The notes under the pieces: generated by a model | Databases searched by the model: none | What the model was told of the DNA's origin: nothing | What the model saw: the letters and a program-made list of their open reading frames with translations, nothing else | Source of the DNA: Pycnopodia helianthoides | Taxonomy: Eukaryota > Echinodermata > Asteroidea > Forcipulatida > Asteriidae | Direction: 5' to 3' | DNA: 64,000 nucleotides | NCBI GenBank assembly: GCA_032158295.1 | Contig: CM063252.1 | Location: 15,959,952 to 16,023,951 of the forward strand | Translations under genes and position numbers: made by a program | Shown: positions 60,301 to 64,000 of the stretch, piece by piece | Position numbering within the stretch: position 1 is the stretch's first letter | How the letters are laid out: each line of letters starts with the position of its first letter

Positions 60301-62226
60301 GCAAACAAATCTTACCTGCTGTAAATCCACCAGATTGAGCCTTCCTGTGTGCACAAATAAGATTTGAGAAAGATGTCAAAAGGTGGGGGGTAACCCAAAA
60401 AACAAACAAAAACAGCTCAACATCTAAGTTTTAAAATGTTCAAGTCTATTGACCCTGGAATAGAGGGCCTCCAGTGAGGGCAGAGATGGTTCTTAGTGCT
60501 TGATTTAGCTTAGTGCGCTACATACTTGGCAGCACAAGCTGTGTAGGCCACAGGTAGATGAGATAGTCCAGGGCTCGAATTTGACACTGGACCGCAGGCC
60601 CGAGGCCAGTGATTTTAGCATCGGGCCAGTAAACTCATGCATGACCGGACAAGTCCGGCGGTCTTGCGTTTTCAATTCAATTACAATTCATGTACCTCAC
60701 TCTATAATATCTTGAACAGTAACAAATTATGTTCAAATGTTGACTTTGAGTAATGATTTGAAATATACTTAACCCTTTCATTCCCATATACTTTGTACAC
60801 AGTTACCCCCCATATCCCGTATACTTTTTTAAAGAACACACAATTTGGATTGTGTTTACCTTAAAATTCATAAAAAAAATAATTTTCATTATTTTTTAAC
60901 AATACTAAAACACTTTATTACCCAGAGGATTGTCAACAATTTCATGACCTTTTGTTGACCTTGGTGACCTTAATGACCTCTGACATCCTGTTAAACCGGA
61001 AATAGTTGGCCGAAAGTGATGCGAAACTACACCGTTGAATATACATGTATGATTACAACCATTTCAAATGACATCCCAAATGATTACAAACATTGATGGA
61101 TTTCGATGATTTTTTCATTTCAGTTATAAATATACACACCTGAATACTCTGTTATATCTTTAAGAAATCAAAAAGGCTCAGAAAAGAACACCACAGATGA
61201 AGTAATGCCTCATGTTTTCAAGGAAAAACTCCGAGAGTAGAGGAAATGCTCAACTTGACTGTCGCACAGCCTTACATACGTCGCGCTAAAAAAAAACATG
61301 GAAAAGTCCTCTATTCCCGACAGCAAACATTCTCAAAGCACATCAAAAGAGGGCGGCATTCATCAGCTGTGCTGTGCTGTTTTTTTTATTCCTATAGCGT
61401 TTATGGTACGACCGTGACATATACAAATGTAAAGCGACCGCGCCACCCGGGATATCCCGGGAGCGGGATCTGGTGCGCGTCTACGGAACCCGGGATATCC
61501 CGGGAGCGGGACTGAAAGGGTTAATACCCTTAAAGACAAATGACAAATTTAGTGCTTGTTCAATTAAATGCAAGTTATACTGTGCAAGGAAGTCTTTTCC
61601 CAGTTTGAATCTGGTCTAGTAAAATTATTTCTGGTCCAGTAAACATTTTGAGATACAAGTCCTGTGGTCTTGTGGATTTTCCCCCCAAATTTGAGCTCTG
61701 CTTAGTCCCTAAGGGAATGAAATCAAACGGCCCAATGACCTGGGCCCAATTTCATCGAGCTGCTTTTAAGCAAACGATATTGCTTTAAGATTTGCTGCTC
61801 AGCAGAAATCAGCAGGATACCAATCACAAATTGTATATGTGACACGGTAGTTTGGCCGGTTAACCTTATTCTGGTAAGCATAATTTTGTTTTGTTTTGCT
61901 TTGCTACACTGCAGTTACAGGTTGAATGGCTTCTGAGAAAATAGGGAGACCGCCAACATTAGGGCTAGATAGCTCAGTTGGTAGAGCGCCGGCACGCTAA
62001 TCCGGAGGTCGCAGGCGTAAGTCCCGCCCTGGTAAATTTGTCTTTGTTCAACCCCAAAATTCAACATCAATCAGTCTCACCTCCGTGGAAGATGAGTTCG
62101 TCTTGTATTTCTTTGGTAATCTGCGCAGGTGTGAGGTACTCCTTGCCATCGAGGGTAAAAATCACATCAATCAACTTCAACGCAATCAGCTTGTTCACAA
62201 TCTCGATGCAGTTTCGCTCCGATAAT
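42083..62226 (-). CDS. UFL1: UFL1, E3 UFM1-protein ligase 1 (18 of about 19 coding exons)
   Basis: UFL1 is the scaffold-type E3 that, with DDRGK1 and CDK5RAP3 at the ER membrane, transfers UFM1 from UFC1 to substrates such as ribosomal protein uL24 (RPL26) on ER-bound 60S subunits. It has no RING or HECT domain. The 18 exons, 5' to 3' on the minus strand, total 2305 bp and encode 767 residues plus stop, with consistent phase and GT-AG junctions throughout. Recognisable segments are [59 protein letters not shown], a lysine/aspartate-rich linker, [30 protein letters not shown] and [13 protein letters not shown]. Human UFL1 is 794 residues, so only about 27 residues are missing. These correspond to exon 1, the N-terminal helix known to contact UFC1, which should lie beyond 64000. 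Most introns carry MITEs or SINEs. No frameshift or premature stop was seen, so the gene looks functional. Confidence 0.97.
42865..43008. repeat. MITE family T, copy 3, in UFL1 last intron
   Basis: GGCCGTATCCGAATTGGCGG opens and CCGCTCATTCGGACACCC closes the element. The interior has GGCTGCTGCCAAGGGTGTTG. It is uninterrupted, unlike 10490-10820. Confidence 0.7.
43217..43351 (-). CDS. UFL1: UFL1 exon 18
   Basis: Encodes [40 protein letters not shown] and HAPG. HRQAL, DPA and MLHAPG are among the most conserved C-terminal positions of the family. Acceptor ttttag, donor gtaagt; enters in phase 2, leaves in phase 2. Confidence 0.96.
43510..43820 (-). repeat. SINE S1, antisense, in UFL1 intron
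   Basis: Contains the reverse complement of the S1 body (GTGAACCAGAAACACAGTGG, CCCATCCAAAGGACAAAGC) and of the B box (GGGCTCGAACCCACACTC at 43777). Confidence 0.75.
44799..44933. repeat. Minisatellite, 15-bp unit, nine copies
   Basis: Nine uninterrupted 15-bp units of GGCAGACCAGGGGCT (135 bp). The fifth has CAGCGG and the last CAGAGG in place of CAGGGG. Because 15 is a multiple of three, both strands stay open (LADQG on plus, ASPWS or VCQPL on minus), but it lies in the UFL1 intron between exons 17 and 18 and is not coding. Confidence 0.95.
44960..45285 (-). repeat. Repeat S3 with tRNA-like 3' end, copy 2
   Basis: Closely matches 32885-33190 along its whole length, from ACCCAGTCAGTTTCCCTTGT (minus strand) to GTTGAACCCC. 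In this copy the tRNA-like block lacks part of the acceptor strand (AAGATAACTCAGTTGG). It lies in the same UFL1 intron as the minisatellite. Confidence 0.75.
45330..45421 (-). CDS. UFL1: UFL1 exon 17
   Basis: Encodes [20 protein letters not shown] then [10 protein letters not shown], corresponding to the [25 protein letters not shown] region of the human protein. Acceptor gtgaag, donor gtagag. Confidence 0.95.
45470..45672. repeat. K-type MITE relic in UFL1 intron
   Basis: Shares GAAAACAGTGAAAACATATA, TTTTCACTGTTTTCTCACGAC and ACCAATGTTGTACATGCGC with the relic at 37745-38070. TTAA flanks are lost. Confidence 0.6.
45711..45791 (-). CDS. UFL1: UFL1 exon 16
   Basis: An 81-bp exon of exactly 27 codons: [20 protein letters not shown] then HNALNGK. 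It matches the [22 protein letters not shown] segment of the human protein. Acceptor ttgcag, donor gtaacg. Confidence 0.96.
46338..46395. repeat. Perfect short hairpin, about 27-bp stem
   Basis: The arms GCGCATGACAAGTAGACTGTC (46338-46358) and its exact complement (46375-46395) are extended by G-T and CCCGG/CCGGG pairs to a 4-base ACAG loop. It lies in a UFL1 intron. Possible fold-back element or small-RNA source. Confidence 0.9.
46567..46734. repeat. Fold-back hairpin with CTCGGCTTCGCCTCGG loop
   Basis: Arms run from ACAAATATAACATGGTTT to AAACCATGTTATATTTGT, with an inner pair GTATTGGAAGTTGACAAACTA and its complement. The apex CCCTCGGCTTCGCCTCGGG is shared with 11768-11938 and 59080-59213. 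Confidence 0.88.
46875..47130 (+). repeat. SINE S4, tRNA-derived, in UFL1 intron
   Basis: TTGGCGTAGTGGTATC (A box) and CCAGGTTCAGATCACACC (B box) mark a tRNA-like head at about 46890-46945. The 3' end is an A-rich tail (AAATGAAATGAAAAATGAAC) ending about 50 bp from the exon 15 donor. Confidence 0.75.
47186..47319 (-). CDS. UFL1: UFL1 exon 15
   Basis: Encodes [40 protein letters not shown] and LTTE, matching the [24 protein letters not shown] region. Acceptor tctcag, donor gtaaat; leaves in phase 0. Confidence 0.96.
47753..48002. mobile_element. MITE family M, copy 1, in UFL1 intron
   Basis: The ends are GTGCACAGCCACAATCATGG and CCATGATTGTGGCTGTGCAC, exact complements over 20 bp. 250 bp long, with a GGTTAATTAATTTACAAAC core. 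Inverted relative to the copy at 53767-54012. Confidence 0.88.
48541..48707 (-). CDS. UFL1: UFL1 exon 14
   Basis: Encodes [40 protein letters not shown] and [15 protein letters not shown]. The LFEKG motif is strongly conserved in the family, and SKRRKNR is a basic patch matching human GRKRTIK. Acceptor actag, donor gtaggg. Confidence 0.96.
48860..49060 (+). repeat. SINE S1 3' part in UFL1 intron
   Basis: Contains TGCACTTATTGCTAAGAGAA, CTGGTTTGATTGGCAGCATA and AACGTAGCTCCACATACCTTG, the body and tail of the complete S1 copy at 49361-49765. Head missing. Confidence 0.72.
49194..49320 (-). CDS. UFL1: UFL1 exon 13
   Basis: Encodes [40 protein letters not shown] and Y. Matches the [20 protein letters not shown] region where the C-terminal helical domain begins after the linker. 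Acceptor tctcag, donor gtgagt. Confidence 0.95.
49361..49765 (+). mobile_element. SINE S1, complete tRNA-derived copy
   Basis: The head has GTGTCGTGGCCGAGCGGATA (A box region) and GGGTTCGAGTCCC (B box), a tRNA-Leu/Ser-like layout. The body follows (CCTTCGGATGGGACGTAAAG, AGAAGGGGTTCGCCCCGG), and the tail ends GGCGCTATATAAATACAG, a LINE-type 3' end seen in many SINEs. It is antisense to UFL1 and starts only 40 bp from the exon 13 acceptor. Confidence 0.88.
50138..50248 (-). CDS. UFL1: UFL1 exon 12 (linker)
   Basis: Encodes [20 protein letters not shown] then [16 protein letters not shown]. This is the low-complexity linker of UFL1; the human protein has [21 protein letters not shown] and an acidic stretch at the same place. 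Basic KTKKVKK followed by acidic EDDED. Acceptor ttacag, donor gtataa. Confidence 0.94.
50490..50815 (-). repeat. Relatives of the 13560-14040 repeats plus S1 head
   Basis: 50495-50605 matches one 119-bp unit of the array at 13689 in reverse, and 50620-50725 matches 13560-13680 in reverse. The order is preserved, so both sites are copies of one longer element. GTGTGGGTTCGAATCCC at 50785 is an S1-like B box. Confidence 0.7.
51419..51536 (-). CDS. UFL1: UFL1 exon 11
   Basis: Encodes [39 protein letters not shown]. The [12 protein letters not shown] stretch matches human KKDKKDERRRKA and belongs to the charged linker. Acceptor gaacag, donor gtaggt; leaves in phase 1. Confidence 0.95.
51633..52004. 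mobile_element. TTAA-flanked MITE, family K2, copy 3, in UFL1 intron
   Basis: The ends are AGGCACTGGACACTATTGG and ACCAAAGGTGTCCAGTGCCT, with intact TTAA at 51629-51632 and 52005-52008. The left end lies about 95 bp from the exon 11 acceptor. Confidence 0.9.
52554..52730 (-). CDS. UFL1: UFL1 exon 10
   Basis: Exactly 59 codons: [59 protein letters not shown]. It closely matches the human [20 protein letters not shown] and [23 protein letters not shown] segments. Acceptor catcag, donor gtcagg. Confidence 0.97.
52840..53010. repeat. Dispersed repeat V, copy 1
   Basis: AGCCAGGATTTGGTAAAAGG opens and CCCCTCTGGCTAACACT closes the element. ATTTACATGTAAAT is a central palindrome, and AACAGGGTGTC recurs three times. 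The second copy is at 54900-55070, in the next-but-one UFL1 intron. Confidence 0.78.
53203..53398. mobile_element. MITE family H2, copy 2, in UFL1 intron
   Basis: The ends are GGGCCCAATTTCATAGAGCT and AGCTCTATGAAATTGGGCCC, exact complements. The interior has AACCAAATTATGCTTACCAC and AAGGTTACCAGCCAAA. It ends 134 bp from the exon 9 donor. Confidence 0.85.
53532..53707 (-). CDS. UFL1: UFL1 exon 9
   Basis: Encodes [58 protein letters not shown]. Matches human [20 protein letters not shown] and VEASVEEAISSGTWVDIA. Acceptor cgaaag, donor gtgagt. Confidence 0.97.
53767..54012. mobile_element. MITE family M, copy 2, in UFL1 intron
   Basis: The ends are GTGCACAGCCACAATCATGG and CCATGATTGTGGCTGTGCAC, with the AAATTAATTAACCAGCGCTG core. 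It begins 59 bp upstream (gene sense) of the exon 9 acceptor. Confidence 0.88.
54040..54275 (-). repeat. tRNA-derived SINE S5, antisense
   Basis: On the minus strand AAGTTGGCTCAGTGGTTTC (A box) is followed by CCGGTTCGAATCCCACC (B box), then a body ending in an ATTTCATTT-type stretch. It differs from S1-S4. Confidence 0.7.
54900..55070. repeat. Dispersed repeat V, copy 2
   Basis: Same as 52840-53010: AGCCAGGATTTGGTAAAAGG to CCCCTCTGGCTAACACT, same orientation. The copy lies about 55 bp downstream (gene sense) of the exon 8 donor. Confidence 0.78.
55125..55271 (-). CDS. UFL1: UFL1 exon 8
   Basis: Encodes [40 protein letters not shown] and FLAQNGYL. It matches human [20 protein letters not shown] and WVDSFFRQNGYL and is one of the best conserved parts of the protein. 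Acceptor cgtcag, donor gtaagt. Confidence 0.97.
55490..55745 (-). repeat. SINE S1, antisense, in UFL1 intron
   Basis: Contains the reverse complement of the S1 body (GGGGCAAACCCCTTCTCTTA, CCCATCCGAAGGATGAA) and of the B box (GGGACTCGAACCCACACTC at 55672). The head starts about 35 bp from the exon 7 donor. Confidence 0.8.
55778..55836 (-). CDS. UFL1: UFL1 exon 7
   Basis: A 59-bp exon encoding [19 protein letters not shown]. Matches human [20 protein letters not shown]. Acceptor ttttag, donor gtgagt; enters and leaves in split codons. Confidence 0.95.
56140..56270 (-). CDS. UFL1: UFL1 exon 6
   Basis: Encodes [43 protein letters not shown]. Matches human [20 protein letters not shown] and RHKARIRGLFSAIT. 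The acceptor (gatag) is preceded on the minus strand by an almost pure C tract (56275-56298) instead of a normal mixed pyrimidine tract. Donor gtaagg. Confidence 0.96.
57161..57176 (+). repeat. ATT microsatellite
   Basis: Five ATT units in a UFL1 intron. Confidence 0.8.
57607..57721 (-). CDS. UFL1: UFL1 exon 5
   Basis: Encodes [38 protein letters not shown]. Matches human [20 protein letters not shown] and DLPGNFLTQ, in the winged-helix part of the N-terminal region. Acceptor ttccag, donor gttaga; leaves in phase 0. Confidence 0.97.
57728..57795 (+). repeat. GGA triplet run and G tract
   Basis: About ten GGA or AGG triplets (57730-57762), then a G run at 57778-57790. On the UFL1 sense strand these are TCC and C runs and form the pyrimidine tract before exon 5. 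Confidence 0.85.
58605..58702 (-). CDS. UFL1: UFL1 exon 4
   Basis: Encodes [32 protein letters not shown]. Matches human [20 protein letters not shown] and [11 protein letters not shown]. Acceptor gtgcag, donor gtacaa. Confidence 0.97.
59080..59213. repeat. Fold-back hairpin with CTCGGCTTCGTCTCGG loop
   Basis: GACTGCTTTTACCTGTGCTA pairs with TAGCACTCGAAGCAGTC, the arms continue (GGTGATCC, GAGCGTTC) with mismatches, and the apex is CCCTCGGCTTCGTCTCGGGG. Third hairpin with this apex. Confidence 0.8.
59363..59545. repeat. Relic of MITE family P2
   Basis: Shares TGTGTATGGTTGC-type, GTGCAGGCTGACATAGTGCA and ATGGTCAGACAGTGGAAGGG sequence with the P2 copies at 26272 and 39488, but the left TTAA end is lost. 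Confidence 0.6.
59618..60258. mobile_element. hAT-type non-autonomous element with 8-bp target duplication
   Basis: The 13-bp termini TAAGCTTGGGCGA and TCGCCCAAGCTTA are exact complements. The flanking 8 bp AACGACAC occurs at 59610-59617 and again at 60259-60266. An 8-bp duplication is diagnostic of the hAT superfamily (also seen in P-type elements). The interior is rich in ATCGCGATAT dyads. Long frames on both strands show no transposase motif. It lies in UFL1 intron 3, its duplication ending 49 bp from the exon 3 donor. Confidence 0.93.
60316..60344 (-). CDS. UFL1: UFL1 exon 3 (29-bp microexon)
   Basis: A 29-bp exon completing the split glycine codon of exon 2 and encoding RLNLVDLQQ, matching human RVNIVDLQQ. 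Acceptor cacag, donor gtaaga. Too short for ordinary open-frame detection but required by phase and homology. Confidence 0.96.
60569..61700. mobile_element. hAT-like MITE, family G1, copy 2 with nested insert
   Basis: Begins CAGGGCTCGAATTTGACA and ends with a diverged AAATTTGAGCTCTG. Without the nested element at 60773-61520 it is about 380 bp and matches 8856-9217 throughout. Confidence 0.85.
60773..61520. mobile_element. piggyBac-like non-autonomous element, 748 bp
   Basis: The termini CCCTTTCA and TGAAAGGG sit between TTAA at 60769-60772 and 61521-61524. The paralogous G1 element at 9051-9070 has the same flanks with a single TTAA, giving a filled-site/empty-site pair. The right side holds two CCCGGGATATCCCGGGAGCG repeats. 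An 89-codon frame shows no transposase motif. Confidence 0.92.
61741..61905. repeat. Truncated MITE family H2
   Basis: Starts GGGCCCAATTTCATCGAGCT and has TTTGGCCGGTTAACCTTATTC, then loses its right end where the S3 copy begins at about 61903. Confidence 0.65.
61903..62058 (+). repeat. Repeat S3, shortened copy with tRNA-like block
   Basis: CTACACTGCAGTTACAGGTT, then AATAGGGAGACCGCC, then GGGCTAGATAGCTCAGTTGG, and a B-box region changed to GGCGTAAGTCCCG, ending TTTGTCTTTGTTCAACCCC. An internal deletion removes about 25 bp before AATAGGG. It ends about 22 bp from the UFL1 exon 2 splice donor. Confidence 0.72.
62081..62226 (-). CDS. UFL1: UFL1 exon 2
   Basis: Encodes [48 protein letters not shown]. 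Nearly identical to the human [15 protein letters not shown] and TLDGKEYITPAQISKEM segments. It enters with one base of a split codon (probably arginine). The exon carrying the start codon was searched for between 62227 and 64000 and not found. Acceptor gaacag, donor gtgaga. Confidence 0.97.
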
Positions 62227-62420
62227 CTGTTCAAAGATAAAGCAATTAAAGTTAAACTTAGTTGTAGACTAAGTGTCTCAATCCTTCCAAATCGAGCGAG
62301 AGGAACTTTAATGTAGAATCCACAGGCCTGGAATTTTCACCCCTTTTTTGTTTGTTTGCCTTGAGTTTTGTCTGCACCTGCTAGTTTGCACCTCAACCAA
62401 TGTGCGAGTATACTCCACAG

Positions 62421-63052
62421 TAGACCCAGTTACTGTGGCGCTGTACTCCTTTTTCAAAAATTTTGCCGTTTATCGGTTGTACTAGCGCCCCTGGGCTCGA
62501 TTTCACAAAGAGTTCAGACTGATCGTAACTGCAAATCCATCGCAGTTGCTTAGCAAAGAGTGATGTCACAATACAAATCACTATGGTAATACTGATAACT
62601 CATCTTAAGATGAATCTTAGTGCTTTGTGAAATCGACCCCAGGAACTTATTGTACGTAACTACATCAATCTTCATTTTACCGGGTGCCCTGCCTCAACCG
62701 TGAAACCACACGGTTGAGGCAGGGCACCTGTCAAATTTTAGACAGGTGCCCTGCCTCAACTGTGAGGACAACAAGGTTGAGGGAGGTAGGGTACCCATCA
62801 ATTAGACGGATGCCCTACCTCCCTCAACCGCGTTGTTGTCACAGTTGAGGCAGGGCACCCGTCTAAAATTTGACAGGTGCACTGCCTCAACCGTGTGGTT
62901 TCATGGTTGAGGCAGGGCACCCGGGATCCTGCCGAGAGTGTGATCGCATTGATGTAGTTACGTTACGTACAATAAGTTTCTGGGGCGCTAGTACGACCGA
63001 TAAACATCAAAATTTTCGAAAAAGGAGTACAGCGCCCCAGTAACTAGGTCTA
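62421..63052. repeat. Layered palindromic element
   Basis: The outer arms TAGACCCAGTTACTGTGGCG onward and its complement ending CAGTAACTAGGTCTA enclose an inner palindrome at 62680-62924 made of repeated GGTTGAGGCAGGGCACC motifs in alternating orientation. The left arm is split by an F1-type element (62493-62641). Confidence 0.88.
62493..62641. mobile_element. F1-type fold-back MITE inside the palindrome arm
   Basis: The ends GGGCTCGATTTCACAAAG and CTTTGTGAAATCGACCCC match the F1 termini at 878 and 1118, but the interior differs. The right arm of the surrounding palindrome has no such insert, so it arrived later. Confidence 0.82.
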
Positions 63053-63099
63053 ACTCCAGAGGAGGTTTCTGCACAGTAATTGTAAAGGAAGATGATGAT

Positions 63100-63245
63100 G
63101 ATGAGTAGATGGGAAAGACTATTTTCATTTTGCGAAGTGCACTTCCATTGAAAATCTTATGGGGACCTTTGGAAGGGGCACCAAGGCCAAGACCAGGGGC
63201 ACCAGAGGCCATGACGTCCACTGTGTTACTGGAGACCTGCATGCC
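63100..63245. repeat. Partial MITE family R
   Basis: ATTTTCATTTTGCGAAGTGC, CACTTCCATTGAAAATC and GGGGCACCAAGGCCAAGACC are present; both CAGGCCTG ends are degraded. Confidence 0.6.
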
Positions 63246-63249
63246 ATCC

Positions 63250-63535
63250 TTTGTAATGCCATATGTCAGGGTTCTCCCCAGGATTTTTCAAAACTGTCGG
63301 ACATTATGGACCAAAATTTTTGCCAAAGCACGCTGAATTGAAACAAGGTGCTCTAAATGTTGTTACTTGTTTATCTTGTTTATCTTTGAGTTTAAAAGCC
63401 CTAATGTGCAATCTGGAGCATTCAAAATGATGTTATCTTTAATGATTTGGGGAATTTGATCTTAATTATTGTTTTCAAATTGTTTGCTAGACTAGAGGCA
63501 GTATGAATCCTATATTTTAGCAGATTAAAGGAACA
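63250..63535. other. Non-coding stretch, nothing recognised
   Basis: 63410-63480 resembles 4195-4260 (GCAATCTGGAGCATTC, AAATG, GTTTT), suggesting an old shared repeat. No exon seen. Confidence 0.4.
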
Positions 63536-63538
63536 TCA

Positions 63539-63746
63539 CAGAATTGGTATGAACAAAACTTGTAAAATATACTTTTTGTTCACAGATTTACATAAAACTT
63601 ACACGGTCTAATGATGATGATAGTAGAAAATATCCCTTGAAATATTTATGTCTGAAATGCCATATTTGATGAGAAATGAATAAACTAATTTTCCGATTGG
63701 AGTTTATCGCTCAGTGAGCGTTTTATTCATTTGTTGAATATGATTT
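63539..63746. mobile_element. TTAA-flanked MITE, family K1, truncated copy 7
   Basis: Starts AGGAACATCACAGAATTGG after TTAA (63535-63538), keeps the central CGCTCAGTGAGCG, then stops abruptly after TTCATTTGTTGAATA. Confidence 0.82.
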
Positions 63747-63749
63747 TTT

Positions 63750-64000
63750 TGTGGTAAGGGTTTATTAATTTAGAAAACCTTACCAAAATTTAGGTAAAGT
63801 CAGCCTGCATCTGCCAAGGCCTACAAATATAAAAACTGCCTGCAACTGCCTAGGCTAAATAAAGTTTGTCTACTTACAACTTTAACCAATGAGCAGGTTC
63901 TTTCCTGTGAGGGGAAAACACCACCAAGCCAGTTCCAAACCTGCCACATTGGCTAAAGAATATTGAAGTTTAAAATGATCTGCGCTAAAGATACGGTCGA
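63750..64000. other. Window edge, nothing recognised
   Basis: Searched for the UFL1 start exon; none found. A minus-strand donor-like gtaagt near 63870 has no UFL1-like coding sequence before it. Confidence 0.4.

Noticed and set aside
63800..63900. UFL1 first exon near a gtaagt at the window edge
   Set aside because: The preceding minus-strand sequence does not translate to the expected MADxWEEI helix, and the phase does not match exon 2.

Overview
This is a 64-kb piece of animal nuclear DNA. Coding sequence is sparse, split by GT-AG introns and surrounded by dense short repeats. There are no operons or bacterial signals. The repeat landscape (many TTAA-flanked MITEs, short hAT- and piggyBac-like elements, tRNA-derived SINEs, fold-back hairpins, long C/G runs) and the deuterostome-like UFL1 protein suggest a marine invertebrate, most likely an echinoderm such as a sea star. 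The species call is inference and cannot be proved from the window.

The one gene identified with confidence is UFL1, the E3 ligase that attaches the ubiquitin-like modifier UFM1. It lies on the minus strand from 62226 down to 42083. I could place 18 consecutive coding exons by translation, reading phase and splice sites. They encode 767 residues from [10 protein letters not shown] to the stop codon. The first coding exon (about 26 residues) is expected beyond position 64000. A second minus-strand gene probably starts at 35312: a start codon with an in-frame upstream stop, a 103-bp exon, then a phase-compatible 33-bp microexon at 34742-34774. I do not recognise its product and could not follow it further.

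Layout. Positions 1-34700 are intergenic DNA or introns of the second gene, filled with MITEs, SINE fragments, two multi-unit tandem repeats and a perfect 95-bp inverted repeat. Positions 34742-35650 hold the 5' end and promoter of the second gene. Positions 35650-42082 are intergenic repeats, including a 677-bp element with a clean 8-bp target duplication. Positions 42083-62226 hold UFL1, whose introns contain a hAT-type element with an 8-bp target duplication, several SINEs, a 15-bp minisatellite and MITEs, some within 20-60 bp of splice sites. Positions 62227-64000 hold a layered palindrome and a truncated MITE.

The best unexplained signal is in the repeats. Three TTAA-flanked MITE families have different ends but share an internal layout. 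A piggyBac-like element can be seen with its empty-site paralogue in the same window. A 685-bp element is flanked by 80-86-bp direct duplications. Three hairpins with unrelated arms share one loop sequence. Penelope-like fragments carry hammerhead-ribozyme-like cores. No transposase, reverse transcriptase, virus, toxin gene, CRISPR array or rRNA gene was seen.
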